Source of the DNA: Streptomyces sp. yr375
GTDB taxonomy: Bacteria > Actinomycetota > Actinomycetes > Streptomycetales > Streptomycetaceae
Reading direction: 5' to 3'
Assembly (NCBI RefSeq): GCF_900110755.1
Contig: NZ_FOFF01000010.1
Location: forward strand, 1-64,000
Length of the DNA: 64,000 nucleotides
Position numbers and translations under genes: made by a program. Below are positions 34,121 through 43,162 of this stretch, one piece after another; the stretch's first letter is position 1, and the number at the start of each line of letters is the position of its first letter. The notes under the pieces were generated by a model that saw nothing but the letters and a program-made list of their open reading frames with translations, did not search any database and was not told where the DNA came from.

Positions 34121-36735
34121 CAGTCGAGCACCGGGAGCAGTTCCGGCAGGTGGCCGTCGGACGCCGTGGCCGCGCGCTGTCGTTCCTCCGGGACCTCGCC
34201 GTACAGCGTCGTGCGCGGGCGGGCCGGGCGGCCGGCCGCCTCCGCTACGGCGATCAGGTCCTTGACCGACTTGTACGAGCCGTACGACGAACCCGCCATC
34301 CGCGAGATCGTCTCCTCCATCAGCGTGCCGCCCAGGTCGTTCGCGCCCGAGCGGAGCATCTCCGCCGCGCCCTCCGTGCCCAGTTTCACCCAGCTCGTCT
34401 GGATGTTGGGGATGTGCGGGTGCAGGAGCAGCCGGGCCATCGCCACGACCGCCCGGTTGTCCCGCATGGTGGGGCCGGGCCGCGAGATGCCCGCCAGGTA
34501 GACCGGCGCGTTGGTGTGGATGAAGGGGAGGGTGACGAACTCCGTGAAGCCGCCGGTCTGTTGCTGGATGCGGGCGAGGGTGCGGAGGTGGCCGAGCCAG
34601 TGCCGCGGCTGGTCGACATGGCCGTACATCATCGTCGAGGACGACCGGATCCCGACCTCGTGCGCCGTCGTGACGACCTCGATCCAGGTCGCCGTCGGCA
34701 GTTTGCCCTTGGTGAGGACCCAGCGGACCTCGTCGTCGAGGATCTCGGCCGCCGTGCCGGGGATGGAGTCGAGCCCCGCCTCCTTCGCCGCCGTCAGCCA
34801 CTCGCGGATCGAAAGGCCGGTGCGGGTCGCGCCGTTGACGACCTCCATCGGCGAGAACGCGTGCACATGCATGCCGGGGACGCGCTCCTTCACCGCCTTC
34901 GCGATGTCGAAGTACGCGGTGCCGGGCAGGTCCGGGTGGATGCCGCCCTGCATGCAGACCTCCACCGCGCCCAGTTCCCAGGCCTGTTGGGCGCGGTCGG
35001 CGACCTGGTCGAGGGAGAGCGTGTACGCGTCGGCGTCGGTGCGGCGCTGCGCGAACGCGCAGAAACGGCAGCCGGTGTAGCAGACGTTGGTGAAGTTGAT
35101 GTTCCGCGTGACGATGTAGGTGACGTCGTCGCCGACCACGGATCGGCGGACGTCGTCCGCGATGCGGCAGAGGGCGTCGAGGGCGGGGCCGTCCGCGTGG
35201 AGGAGGGCGAGGGCCTCGGCGTCGGTGAGCTTCGTGGGGTCGTCGGCGGCGGTGGCGAGTGCCTGCCGTACGTCGGTGTCGATGCGCTCGGGGACCATGC
35301 CGGGGGCGGCGGCCTCGCGCAGGGCGGCCCAGTCCCCGTACACCTCGTCGAAGTCGTCGCGGCGGTCGGACGTCCGGCCGTCGGTGTCGATGGTGCGGTG
35401 CAGGTCCGTACGGCCGGACGGCACGAACACCTCCTCCGGCTCCTGCCAGGGCCGGCCCTCGACGACGGCGTCGGGCAGGGCGAGGCCGGTGTCCGGGTCG
35501 GCCAGCGCGCGCACGTGCGGGAGGAGGCGCGGGTCGAGCCAGGGCTCGCCGCGGCGGACGAACTCCGGGTACACGCACAGCCGTTCGCGCAGGGCGAAGC
35601 CGGCCGCCGCGGACTTCGCGGCGAGTTCCTCGATCTGCGGCCAGGGGCGCTCGGGGTTGACGTGGTCGATGGTGAGCGGGGAGACGCCGCCCCAGTCGTC
35701 GACGCCCGCGCCGATCAGCCGCTCGTACTCGCTGTCGACCAGGTTGGGCGGGGCCTGGAGGCAGGCGGACGGCCCCATGATCAGGCGGGCGACGGCCACC
35801 GTGGCGACGAGTTCGTCGAGTTCGGCGTCCGGCATGCCGCGCATCGCGGTGTCCGGCTTGGCGCGGAAGTTCTGGATGATCAGTTCCTGGACGCCGTGGT
35901 AGGCGCGGGAGATCTTGCGCAGCGCGAAGAGCGACTCGGCGCGTTCGTCGTACGTCTCGCCGATGCCGATCAGGATGCCGGAGGTGAAGGGGACGGAGGA
36001 GCGGCCGGCGTCCTCCAGGACGCGCAGGCGGACGGCGGGTTCCTTGTCCGGGGAGCCGTGGTGGGGGCCGCCGGGCTCGGACCACAGCCGGGTGGCGGTC
36101 GTCTCCAGCATCATGCCCATGCTGGGCGCGACGGGCTTCAGCCGCTGGAAGTCGGTCCAGGACATCACGCCCGGGTTGAGGTGCGGGAGCAGTCCCGTCT
36201 CCTCCAGGATGCGGATGGAGATGGCGCGGACGTAGGCGATGGTGTCGTCGTAGCCGTGCGCGTCGAGCCACTCGCGCGCCTCCGGCCACCGGTCCTCGGG
36301 CTTGTCGCCGAGGGTGATGAGGGCTTCCTTGCAGCCGAGGGCCGCGCCGCGGCGGGCGATGTCGAGCACCTCGTCCGGCGACATGAACATGCCGTGCCCG
36401 GCGCGGCGGAGCTTGCCGGGGACGGTCACGAACGTGCAGTAGTGGCACTTGTCCCGGCACAGCCGGGTGAGGGGGATGAAGACGCTCTTCGAGTACGTGA
36501 TGACGCCGGGCCGGCCGGCCTCCGCCAGACCGGCGTCCCGCACCCGGGCGGCCGACGCGGCGAGGTCCGTCAGCGCCTCGCCCCGCGCCTGAAGCAGCAC
36601 GACCGCCTCGCCGACGTCGAGCGCGACGCCGTCCCGGGCCCGTTTGAGAGCGCGACGCATGGAGTTCTCGGTGGGGCCGGGGGTCGGGCGGGGGCCGATT
36701 CCGGGGCCGGTTCCGGGAGTCGCGGGAGTCGTCAT
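34120..36735 (-). CDS. fbiC: 7,8-didemethyl-8-hydroxy-5-deazariboflavin (FO) synthase, fused CofG-CofH
   Basis: 871 residues with two radical-SAM domains, as in actinobacterial FbiC. The N-terminal CofG-type CxxxCxxC is C93-R-D-K-C97-H-Y-C100. The C-terminal CofH-type is C552-Y-T-G-C556-R-F-C559, in [16 protein letters not shown]. Each binds a 4Fe-4S cluster and cleaves SAM. The enzyme makes the FO core of coenzyme F420 from a flavin precursor and tyrosine. The start is the ATG at 36735; an ATG 25 codons on is an alternative, and neither has a strong ribosome site. It is followed upstream by an LLM-type F420 oxidoreductase gene. Confidence 0.96.
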   Translation of the reverse strand: MTTPATPGTGPGIGPRPTPGPTENSMRRALKRARDGVALDVGEAVVLLQARGEALTDLAASAARVRDAGLAEAGRPGVITYSKSVFIPLTRLCRDKCHYCTFVTVPGKLRRAGHGMFMSPDEVLDIARRGAALGCKEALITLGDKPEDRWPEAREWLDAHGYDDTIAYVRAISIRILEETGLLPHLNPGVMSWTDFQRLKPVAPSMGMMLETTATRLWSEPGGPHHGSPDKEPAVRLRVLEDAGRSSVPFTSGILIGIGETYDERAESLFALRKISRAYHGVQELIIQNFRAKPDTAMRGMPDAELDELVATVAVARLIMGPSACLQAPPNLVDSEYERLIGAGVDDWGGVSPLTIDHVNPERPWPQIEELAAKSAAAGFALRERLCVYPEFVRRGEPWLDPRLLPHVRALADPDTGLALPDAVVEGRPWQEPEEVFVPSGRTDLHRTIDTDGRTSDRRDDFDEVYGDWAALREAAAPGMVPERIDTDVRQALATAADDPTKLTDAEALALLHADGPALDALCRIADDVRRSVVGDDVTYIVTRNINFTNVCYTGCRFCAFAQRRTDADAYTLSLDQVADRAQQAWELGAVEVCMQGGIHPDLPGTAYFDIAKAVKERVPGMHVHAFSPMEVVNGATRTGLSIREWLTAAKEAGLDSIPGTAAEILDDEVRWVLTKGKLPTATWIEVVTTAHEVGIRSSSTMMYGHVDQPRHWLGHLRTLARIQQQTGGFTEFVTLPFIHTNAPVYLAGISRPGPTMRDNRAVVAMARLLLHPHIPNIQTSWVKLGTEGAAEMLRSGANDLGGTLMEETISRMAGSSYGSYKSVKDLIAVAEAAGRPARPRTTLYGEVPEERQRAATASDGHLPELLPVLD

Positions 36736-36818
36736 CCTTTGAGCATACGATCACCCTTTGCGGACGCGGCTTCCACACATTCCCCGTCAGATCCGCGTGA
36801 GAAAGCTTATGAGAAGGG

Positions 36819-37667
36819 TTACTGGAGGTAGGGCGCGTACCCGTCGAGCAGGCGCAGCACCTCCGCCTCCCCCGCCGGCGGCAACTGCACCACGACCTCC
36901 TCGATGCCCAACTCCCCGTAGTACGCGAGCTTGCCGGGCGACGGCTGGACGGCGTACGGCACGACCTGGAGGGCGGACGGTTCGCGCCCGGCGTCCGCCC
37001 ACGCGGCGCGCAGCGCGGGCAGCGACTCGGACAGCCCGCGCCCGCCGATCGGCAGCCACCCGTCGGCGTACTCGCAGATGTGCGCGAACAGCTTCGGCCC
37101 CGCGGTTCCGCCGACGAGCGTGCGGGGGCCGGTGACCGGGCCGCGCGGCTTCTGCGCGGGCTTGGGGTGGGCGGTGCTGGCGCGCACGCTCCCGAACGCC
37201 CCGTCGTACGCCGTCGGCTCGTCCGCCCACAGGGCCTGCATCAACCGCATCCGGTCCCGGACCAGTTCACGGCGGGTACGCCACTCCACGCCGTGGTCGG
37301 CGGCCTCCTCCACGTTCCAGCCGTAGCCGAGGCCGAGGGTGAACCGCCCGCCGGAGAGGTGATCGAGGGTGGCGATCTGCTTGGCGAGGCCGATCGGGTC
37401 GTGCTGGGCGACGAGGGTGATGCCGGTGCCGAGCCCGAGTCTCTCGGTGACGGCGGCGGCCTGCCCGAGGGCGACGAAGGGGTCGAGGGTACGGCCGTAC
37501 TCACGGGGCAGGTCGCCGCCTGCGGGGTAGGGGGTGGTCCGCTCGACCGGGATGTGCGTGTGCTCGGGCAGGTAGAGCCCGGCGAACCCGCGCTGCTCCA
37601 GTTCACGGGCGAGGCGGACGGGGGTGATCGTCTCGTCGGTGAGGAAGATCGTGACGGCGATGCGCAT
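36819..37667 (-). CDS. LLM-class F420-dependent oxidoreductase
   Basis: 282 residues. LLM marks: GFAGLYLPEHTHIPVERTTP at the front, VTERLGLGTGITLVAQHDPI, and LDHLSGGRFTLGLGYGWNVE. That pattern is typical of the F420-binding luciferase-like proteins of actinobacteria. It lies immediately upstream of fbiC on the same strand (83 bp), so it may share F420-linked control. Substrate unknown. Confidence 0.88.
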   Translation of the reverse strand: MRIAVTIFLTDETITPVRLARELEQRGFAGLYLPEHTHIPVERTTPYPAGGDLPREYGRTLDPFVALGQAAAVTERLGLGTGITLVAQHDPIGLAKQIATLDHLSGGRFTLGLGYGWNVEEAADHGVEWRTRRELVRDRMRLMQALWADEPTAYDGAFGSVRASTAHPKPAQKPRGPVTGPRTLVGGTAGPKLFAHICEYADGWLPIGGRGLSESLPALRAAWADAGREPSALQVVPYAVQPSPGKLAYYGELGIEEVVVQLPPAGEAEVLRLLDGYAPYLQ

Positions 37668-37770
37668 GGGCGGGCCTTTCGCTGCGTACGGCTCTTTCGA
37701 CGGCGGCGTCGCGGGTGAGGTTCTCAGGTGCCGTTCTCATCTGTACCGGGAGAGGGGACGACTGTCCATA

Positions 37771-37782
37771 CCGACTGGTCGG
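37771..37782. promoter_or_regulatory. Short dyad in the LLM-CehA divergent region
   Basis: CCGAC-TG-GTCGG sits about 105 bp upstream of the LLM start and 90 bp upstream of the PHP-hydrolase start. It resembles a TetR-type half-site dyad but is short. Confidence 0.35.
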
Positions 37783-37872
37783 CATCACGGAAGGGAAACA
37801 CAGCGAAACGCAGCGAAACTCAGGGGTACGGAATTCAGTTGCCGTTCACGCGGGGCGGGGACACTGACGGGC

Positions 37873-39417
37873 ATGTGTGAGGACGCGCACCCCGTCGCAC
37901 GCCGCGCCCTGTTCCTGACGGGCGCGGCCGCCGTACTCACGTCGGGAGGCATGACCTTCGCGGCGGCCGCCGACCAGAAACAGGAGACACACACCCTCCG
38001 GGGCACCCTGCCGCCCGGCGCACCGGACTTCGTCTACGTACCTGTGGAAGTACCCGCAGGAGTACGGGAGTTGAGAGTCTCGTACGCCTACGAGCGGCCC
38101 GCGGTCCCGGCCGGCACCCCCGGCAACGCGCTGGACATCGGCGTCTTCGACGAGCACGGTACGGACCTGGGCGGGAAGGGTTTCCGGGGCTGGTCCGGGG
38201 GCGCGCGCGGCGAGTTCTTCGTCCGGGCGGACGAGGCGACGCCCGGGTATGTCGCCGGCCCGGTGCGCGAGGGCACGTGGCACATCGCCCTCGGCCCGTA
38301 CACGGTGGCCCCGCAGGGCCTGGCGTACGAGCTGACGGTGACGTTGACGTACGGCGAGCCGGGCCGTGCCGTGCGGCCGTCGTACCCCCCGTCCCGGGCG
38401 CGGGGCCGGGGCCGGGCCTGGTACCGGGGCGACTGCCACCTCCACTCCTGGTACTCCGACGGCCGCCGCACCCCCGCCGAGATCGGCGCGCTGGCGCGGG
38501 CGGCGGGGCTGGACTTCGTCAACACCTCGGAGCACAACACGCATGCGGGGCACGGGGCCTGGGCCGATGTGGCCGGCGACGACCTGCTGGTGATGCTGGG
38601 CGAGGAGATCACGACGAGAAACGGTCACGTCCTGGCGCTGGGGACGGCCCCGGGGACCTTCGTGGACTGGCGCTACCGCGCCCGTGACAACCGCTTCGGC
38701 CGTTTCGCCCGGCAGATCCGACGCGCGGGCGGCCTGGTCGTACCGGCCCACCCGCATGCGACCTGCATCGGCTGCGGCTGGAAGTTCGGCTTCGGCGAGG
38801 CGGACGCGGTCGAGGTGTGGAACGGCCCGTACACGCCGGACGACGAGGTGGCACTGGCGGAGTGGGACGCGATGCTGGTGGCAGGGGCAAGGAACGCTAT
38901 GGGTGCCGGTCCCGGTGCCGGTGGCTGGCTCCCGGCGATGGGAAACAGCGACGCCCACCGCGATCCGGACGTCGTCGGACTCCCCCAGACGGTGGTCCTG
39001 GCCGACGACCTCACCCGGGAGGCCATCCAGGAAGCCATCCGCGCGGGCCGCTCCTACGTGGCCGAGTCGAGCCGCCTCTCCCTCTCCTTCACGGCCACCG
39101 GCGGCAAGGGCGAGCACGCGGGCATCGGCGAACGCCTGAACGTCGCCGCCGACACCCCGGTGACGATCCGCCTGTCCGTCACCGGTGCCCCAGGCTGCAC
39201 AGTCCACTTGGTGACGGACGGGGGGCTGGTCTTCACCGGCGGCCCTCTGCCGGACGCGGGCGCGGGGGCGGGGGCGGGAACCGGGGTCGTGGAGTGGCAG
39301 ACGACGGCGTCCTACGCGGCGTACGTACGAGCGGAGATCCGCCACGCACCGACAGCGCCGTCCCTGCCGGGGGCCTTGGCGGCATTCACGAACCCGGTGT
39401 TCTTGGGCACCAGATAA
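37873..39417 (+). CDS. Tat-exported PHP-domain metallohydrolase (CehA/McbA family)
   Basis: 514 residues from ATG 37873. The N-terminus MCEDAHPVARRALFLTGAAA has a twin-arginine motif and hydrophobic core, so Tat export is likely. A beta-sandwich domain follows (to about residue 175), then the PHP domain with metal motifs HLHSWYSDGRRTP, SEHNTHAGHG, VPAHPHATC and GNSDAHRD. The CehA family hydrolyses phosphoester, carbamate or similar bonds. The C-terminus is another beta-rich domain. Substrate unknown. Confidence 0.88.
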   Translation: MCEDAHPVARRALFLTGAAAVLTSGGMTFAAAADQKQETHTLRGTLPPGAPDFVYVPVEVPAGVRELRVSYAYERPAVPAGTPGNALDIGVFDEHGTDLGGKGFRGWSGGARGEFFVRADEATPGYVAGPVREGTWHIALGPYTVAPQGLAYELTVTLTYGEPGRAVRPSYPPSRARGRGRAWYRGDCHLHSWYSDGRRTPAEIGALARAAGLDFVNTSEHNTHAGHGAWADVAGDDLLVMLGEEITTRNGHVLALGTAPGTFVDWRYRARDNRFGRFARQIRRAGGLVVPAHPHATCIGCGWKFGFGEADAVEVWNGPYTPDDEVALAEWDAMLVAGARNAMGAGPGAGGWLPAMGNSDAHRDPDVVGLPQTVVLADDLTREAIQEAIRAGRSYVAESSRLSLSFTATGGKGEHAGIGERLNVAADTPVTIRLSVTGAPGCTVHLVTDGGLVFTGGPLPDAGAGAGAGTGVVEWQTTASYAAYVRAEIRHAPTAPSLPGALAAFTNPVFLGTR

Positions 39418-39451
39418 ACGACTGGCGCGGTCCACGCCGGTGGTGGCGTAC

Positions 39452-39892
39452 TCACCGCACCCCGTCTCCCCCGCAGTCCGCCCACAGCAGCTTGCCGGCC
39501 TTCGACGTGCCCGGGTGGCGGAGTACCGAGACGCCCACGTCGTCCGCGCACTCCCGGACGAGGTGCAGGCCTCGGCCGTGTTCGGAGTCCGCCGGCGGGG
39601 CCGGGTCGAGGGGGTCTCCCTTGAAGCCGGGCGGGACGCGCGGGTCCGTGTCCCAGACGGCCACGCGGACCCCGCCCGGCTGCGTCGACATCAGGCGGAG
39701 GGCGTACGGGCCCGCGGTGTGGAGGTGGGAGTTGGTCAGCAACTCGGCCGCGAGAAGCTCCACGGTGGGGGCGAGGCCGGGCAACTCGTGGGCGGCGAGG
39801 ATCAGTCTGAGGGCGCCCCGCGCGATACCCGGTGCGCGAGGATCGCGGGGAAGGTGCAGGGTGTAGTTCCAGGACGGGGATACGGTGGCCAT
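39452..39892 (-). CDS. RsbW-like ATP-binding protein (anti-sigma/regulatory kinase fold)
   Basis: 146 residues with the HATPase_c Bergerat fold: ELLAAELLTNSHLHTAGPYA (N box, with Asn binding Mg), AVWDTDPRVPP (G1 box) and SEHGRGLHLVRECADDVGVS (G2 box). Such small kinases lie beside WhiJ-like regulators in many Streptomyces loci, as here next to 40082. Partner sigma factor or anti-anti-sigma factor unknown. Confidence 0.88.
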   Translation of the reverse strand: MATVSPSWNYTLHLPRDPRAPGIARGALRLILAAHELPGLAPTVELLAAELLTNSHLHTAGPYALRLMSTQPGGVRVAVWDTDPRVPPGFKGDPLDPAPPADSEHGRGLHLVRECADDVGVSVLRHPGTSKAGKLLWADCGGDGVR

Positions 39893-40081
39893 CGGAAGTC
39901 TCCGGTCACTGAGGGGAGTTGGACGGGTGCCTGGTGTCGATGCCGTGGCGTCCCACGGTGCGCTTCCGGGCGGGGCGCCTGGATATGAAGATAGAGGTTC
40001 AGCAAAGGGTCTTTGCGAGATTCCGAAGAATCTCAGCCCTTTCTCCCTCGTGTGGGTGACAAGCTCCCTGGGAGAGTTCTC

Positions 40082-40936
40082 ATGACGCCAAGACCCGCGC
40101 CCACGGCCCGACGTGTCCGGCTGGCGACGGAGCTGCGCAAACTCCGCGAACGGGCCGGTCTGACCTCAACAGAGTCCGCACAGCTCCTTGGTACTAGTTC
40201 GGGTCAACTGAGCAATGTCGAGTCGGCTCGGTTCGGGGTGAGTCCGGAACGCATCCGTGCGATGGCCAACATCTACTCGTGCACCAACCAGCCCTACGTG
40301 GACGCCCTGGCCGGAATGGCCGCGGAGAAGACGCGTGGGTGGTGGTGGGACGCGTACCGCGAGGTGCTGCCGTCGGGGCTGCTCACCCTCGCCGAACTGG
40401 AGCACCACGCCACGGCCATCCGTACCGCTTTCACCGCGCACATCCCCGGCATGCTCCAGACCACCGAGCACGCCCGGGAGATCTTCAGCCACGCGATCCC
40501 TGCGCCCACTCCTCCCGAGGTCGAGCACCGCGTCTCGCACCGCGTCAAGCGGCAGGACGTCGTGTTCCGGGCGAACCCGAACCCGTACCGCACCGTCATC
40601 CACGAGGCGGCCCTGCACATGCGGGTCGGGGGACGACAGGTGGCTCGTGCTCAGCTCCAGCACCTGGTCGACATGAGCGAACGAGATCACATCACCGTGC
40701 GGGTACTGCCCTTCGATGTCGGGGCGTTCCCTGGATCAGGCCAGTCCATCAACTATCTGTGCGGCCCCGTCCCGGAGTTGGACACCGTGCAGCTCGACCA
40801 GTTCCACGGGCCGGTGCTGCTGGATGCCGAGGCCCATCTGGAGAAGTACCGGCGCCTGCTGGACGTCGTCGAATCCGTCGCCCTCAGCCCCGAGAAGTCG
40901 CGAGACCTGATCCGTTCCGTCGCCCAGAACCTCTGA
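40082..40936 (+). CDS. XRE-family regulator with DUF5753 domain (WhiJ-like)
   Basis: 284 residues from ATG 40082, with GGGAGAG upstream. Helix-turn-helix: LTSTESAQLLGTSSGQLSNV. The DUF5753 domain includes AHIPGMLQTTEHAREIFSHA and HITVRVLPFDVGAFPGSGQS. It is followed 10 bp on by a DUF397 gene, and divergent from the RsbW-like gene, so this is a complete kinase/regulator/DUF397 set. Confidence 0.92.
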   Translation: MTPRPAPTARRVRLATELRKLRERAGLTSTESAQLLGTSSGQLSNVESARFGVSPERIRAMANIYSCTNQPYVDALAGMAAEKTRGWWWDAYREVLPSGLLTLAELEHHATAIRTAFTAHIPGMLQTTEHAREIFSHAIPAPTPPEVEHRVSHRVKRQDVVFRANPNPYRTVIHEAALHMRVGGRQVARAQLQHLVDMSERDHITVRVLPFDVGAFPGSGQSINYLCGPVPELDTVQLDQFHGPVLLDAEAHLEKYRRLLDVVESVALSPEKSRDLIRSVAQNL

Positions 40937-40946
40937 AGGAGCCGAG

Positions 40947-41147
40947 ATGACCACTCCCACCTGGCAGAAATCGTCCTACTGCCAAGAAGGCGAGGCCTGC
41001 GTCCACATATCCGCCGCCCCCCACACCATCCACCTCACCGAATCCGCCGACCTCACCCACTCCGTCCTCAGCGCCGCCCCCCGCGCCTTCGACGCCCTCT
41101 TGCGCGCCGTGAAGTCGTCCGCCGTGTCGGCGGCTTCAGCCGAGTGA
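40947..41147 (+). CDS. DUF397 protein
   Basis: 66 residues: TWQKSSYCQEGEACVHISAA and a C-terminal APRAFDALLRAVKSS, the usual DUF397 ends. GAAGGAG lies 7 nt upstream. It is in an operon with the XRE/DUF5753 gene and converges with, and overlaps by 12 bp, the next reverse-strand XRE gene. Confidence 0.9.
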   Translation: MTTPTWQKSSYCQEGEACVHISAAPHTIHLTESADLTHSVLSAAPRAFDALLRAVKSSAVSAASAE

Positions 41148-41999
41148 GTCAAGGGCCCTGGTGATGCGCACTCTCGCGGCTGCGCCGTGAAGCGCACTTC
41201 GGGACAGCCCGGCGAACGCCTTGAGGTACGCGCGGATCTCGCCGGGTGCCGTGATGTTGACTTCCGCCGTCAGAGTCTCGACCGCCACTTGAACGTCGTC
41301 GAAGGCGTAGAAGGCCTCCAGCGGCCACACGGTCCGTCGGGCCGCGAAGGGGATGATCCCCAAAGACACGTTCGGCCGGGACATGACGTCCAGCAGGTAC
41401 CGGAGCTGGTCGGCCATCGCCGCCGTCTCACAGACACGGTGGTGGAGCACCGTCTCTTCGAGCAGCAGGGCAAACCGATGGTTGCCCTCGTAGACCACAC
41501 GGGAACGGTTCAGGCGGGCCTGTACGGCGTCGTCCACGTCGTCAGGGGTGTTCTGGAAGTCCGTGATGGACCGCAGAAGCCCCGTTGCGTACCCGGCCGT
41601 CTGGAGCATGCCGGGAACCACGTTCGAGGCGTAGACGCGGAAGTGCGTCGTGCGCTCGTACAGCGGGACGGTCTTCTCATGGACGCGCCGCATGCCGTCG
41701 CGGTGGATCTGCCGCCAGTGGACGTACATCGACTCGGCGGTGCGGGAGGCGGCGATCAGATCCGCCGCCAGAACCTCGGCGTCGCAGGCCCGGCACCAGG
41801 CACGTATGTCGGCATCGGACGGGACGGTCTTGGCGCGTGCGATGCGGGACGCCTTCGACTTGTGCCAGCCGCACCGTTGCGCCAGCTCATGCCCGGTGAG
41901 CCCGGCGTCCTTCCTGATCTCGTCCAGACGACCGGCGACGGCCGCGCGTGCGGCCTGGGCCGTGGACAGCGGGGACGTGGGCATGAACTGGCGTACCAC
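41136..41999 (-). CDS. XRE-family regulator with DUF5753 domain
   Basis: 287 residues; the start is GTG 41999 or ATG 41984, both weakly supported. The helix-turn-helix is LTGHELAQRCGWHKSKASRI. The DUF5753 domain has ASNVVPGMLQTAGYATGLLR and RPNVSLGIIPFAARRTVWPL. It is the last gene of a three-gene operon with a DUF6879 protein and a small unknown protein. Confidence 0.9.
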   Translation of the reverse strand: MVRQFMPTSPLSTAQAARAAVAGRLDEIRKDAGLTGHELAQRCGWHKSKASRIARAKTVPSDADIRAWCRACDAEVLAADLIAASRTAESMYVHWRQIHRDGMRRVHEKTVPLYERTTHFRVYASNVVPGMLQTAGYATGLLRSITDFQNTPDDVDDAVQARLNRSRVVYEGNHRFALLLEETVLHHRVCETAAMADQLRYLLDVMSRPNVSLGIIPFAARRTVWPLEAFYAFDDVQVAVETLTAEVNITAPGEIRAYLKAFAGLSRSALHGAAARVRITRALDSLG

Positions 42000-42005
42000 G
42001 GCTTC

Positions 42006-42530
42006 TCAGACGGCGTACTTCTGATGCGGGACGGCCCGCTCCCAGACAGCGTCGAACGCGGCCGAGCACAACCGGACGACCGCCGGCTCGTCCACCTGGT
42101 CGGTGTGCGCCCAACGGCCTTCGCCGTCGAAGACGTTGAACTGGACCACGCGACCGTCGAAGAGCCAGAAGTCGTTCCCCGGCAAGGCGAGATCCGACGC
42201 CTGCCGCCTCGGAAGCCAGCGGATCTCCTCGCCCGCGGCAACATTGGTGAAGGTGAACGAGTGCTCGTATCGGATGTACTCGCTCACCGGCTCGGAGACG
42301 ACCCTGGCCCGGCGCATGGCAACACCCTTGGCAGTGACCTCCTGGACGAGGTCGAGCCAGGGCCGCCACCAGGACTCTCGGTCGTCCGGGTCGAGCCGGT
42401 GACCCCGCTTCCACGCCGTGAACCCGTCGTCCTCGTTCGGGACGGCGTACATGTCCCGCATCTCAAGGTGCACGGCAGAGTGCTCCACGGACCGGATCAG
42501 ATCAGCGAAGCTGCTCAGGCTCTGCGCCAT
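42006..42530 (-). CDS. DUF6879 protein
   Basis: 174 residues from ATG 42530, with GGGAGG 7 nt upstream. Typical pattern: AVHLEMRDMYAVPNEDDGFT, then SWWRPWLDLVQEVTAKGVAM and EYIRYEHSFTFTNVAAGEEI, DFWLFDGRVVQFNVFDGEGR near the end. This family always sits beside XRE/DUF5753 regulators and its role is unknown. It overlaps the small upstream gene by 29 bp and is followed 6 bp on by the regulator. Confidence 0.82.
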   Translation of the reverse strand: MAQSLSSFADLIRSVEHSAVHLEMRDMYAVPNEDDGFTAWKRGHRLDPDDRESWWRPWLDLVQEVTAKGVAMRRARVVSEPVSEYIRYEHSFTFTNVAAGEEIRWLPRRQASDLALPGNDFWLFDGRVVQFNVFDGEGRWAHTDQVDEPAVVRLCSAAFDAVWERAVPHQKYAV

Positions 42531-42744
42531 CAAGTGCCTCCCTCAACAACGGGATCATGCGTCGCGGCAGCCGGATCACGGCCTCATGGTCCGGGAGCGG
42601 GCTGTCATGGACGGTCCGGTCGACCGTGTCGGCGTCGGCCTTGACACCCTGGATGACGAGATCCTGCGTGCTCTCGTCCACCCACACGGCCGGGCAGCCG
42701 TGATCCCCGGATTCTGGATCTTTCCCGACGAACCGTAGATGCAT
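42502..42744 (-). CDS. Small protein, first gene of the DUF6879/XRE operon
   Basis: 80 residues from ATG 42744 (GGGGAGGGG just upstream); the longer frame reads through the upstream tandem repeat and is unlikely. It begins MHLRFVGKDPESGDHGCPAV, with DLVIQGVKADADTV in the middle and IRLPRRMIPLLREALDGAEP at the end. No family is recognised. Its 3' end overlaps the DUF6879 gene, so the two are coupled. Confidence 0.75.
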   Translation of the reverse strand: MHLRFVGKDPESGDHGCPAVWVDESTQDLVIQGVKADADTVDRTVHDSPLPDHEAVIRLPRRMIPLLREALDGAEPEQLR

Positions 42745-42770
42745 TGCCCCTCCCCATGTCCAGCCAGTCG

Positions 42771-42840
42771 TTTCCGGTTGCTTCCGGTTGCTTCCGGTTG
42801 CTTCCGGTTGCTTCCGGTTGCTTCCGGTTGCTTCCGGTTG
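42771..42840. repeat. Seven tandem copies of a 10-bp unit upstream of the DUF6879/XRE operon
   Basis: CTTCCGGTTG repeats without a break (first copy TTTCCGGTTG, then six exact copies). The array lies 26 bp from the start of the small protein gene at 42744, on its upstream side. No spacers, so not a CRISPR. The 10-bp period suits stacked protein binding or copy-number variation affecting promoter spacing. The flanking 42841-43162 interval has no supported gene. Confidence 0.9.
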
Positions 42841-43020
42841 CAGAGCCTCACGGTCTGTCGGCAAGGGCGTCAAGGTCCCGACGGGATGCGTGCAACCGCG
42901 TGCAACTTCATGGACCGGCCCGTTCACAGATCCCTACCTTCGTAGCTGATGTTGAACTGAGGCTGCACCGTGCTCACTCCCGAACGGCCGCCTGTCGTCA
43001 GTAACGAGCACAAGCAGTTG

Positions 43021-43061
43021 GGCATGTTCAGCTCTGACGAGGTGCCAGAACTGAACATGCC
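43021..43061. repeat. 11-bp inverted repeat
   Basis: GGCATGTTCAG (43021-43031) pairs perfectly with CTGAACATGCC (43051-43061) across a 19-nt spacer, in the divergent region between the 42744 operon and the 43163 gene. Either an operator for a dimer or a leader hairpin. Confidence 0.6.
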
Positions 43062-43162
43062 TCCGGTCACCACGCGCACATGCAGCCACCCGCTCTCGTC
43101 CCGTCGGCGGCGTCGGGGACCATGGGGGCAACAGCGCCACGTGCGAAGGAGCCTCACGGACG

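Noticed and set aside
42771..42840. Possible CRISPR array
   Set aside because: The copies are 10 bp with no spacers and no cas genes nearby.
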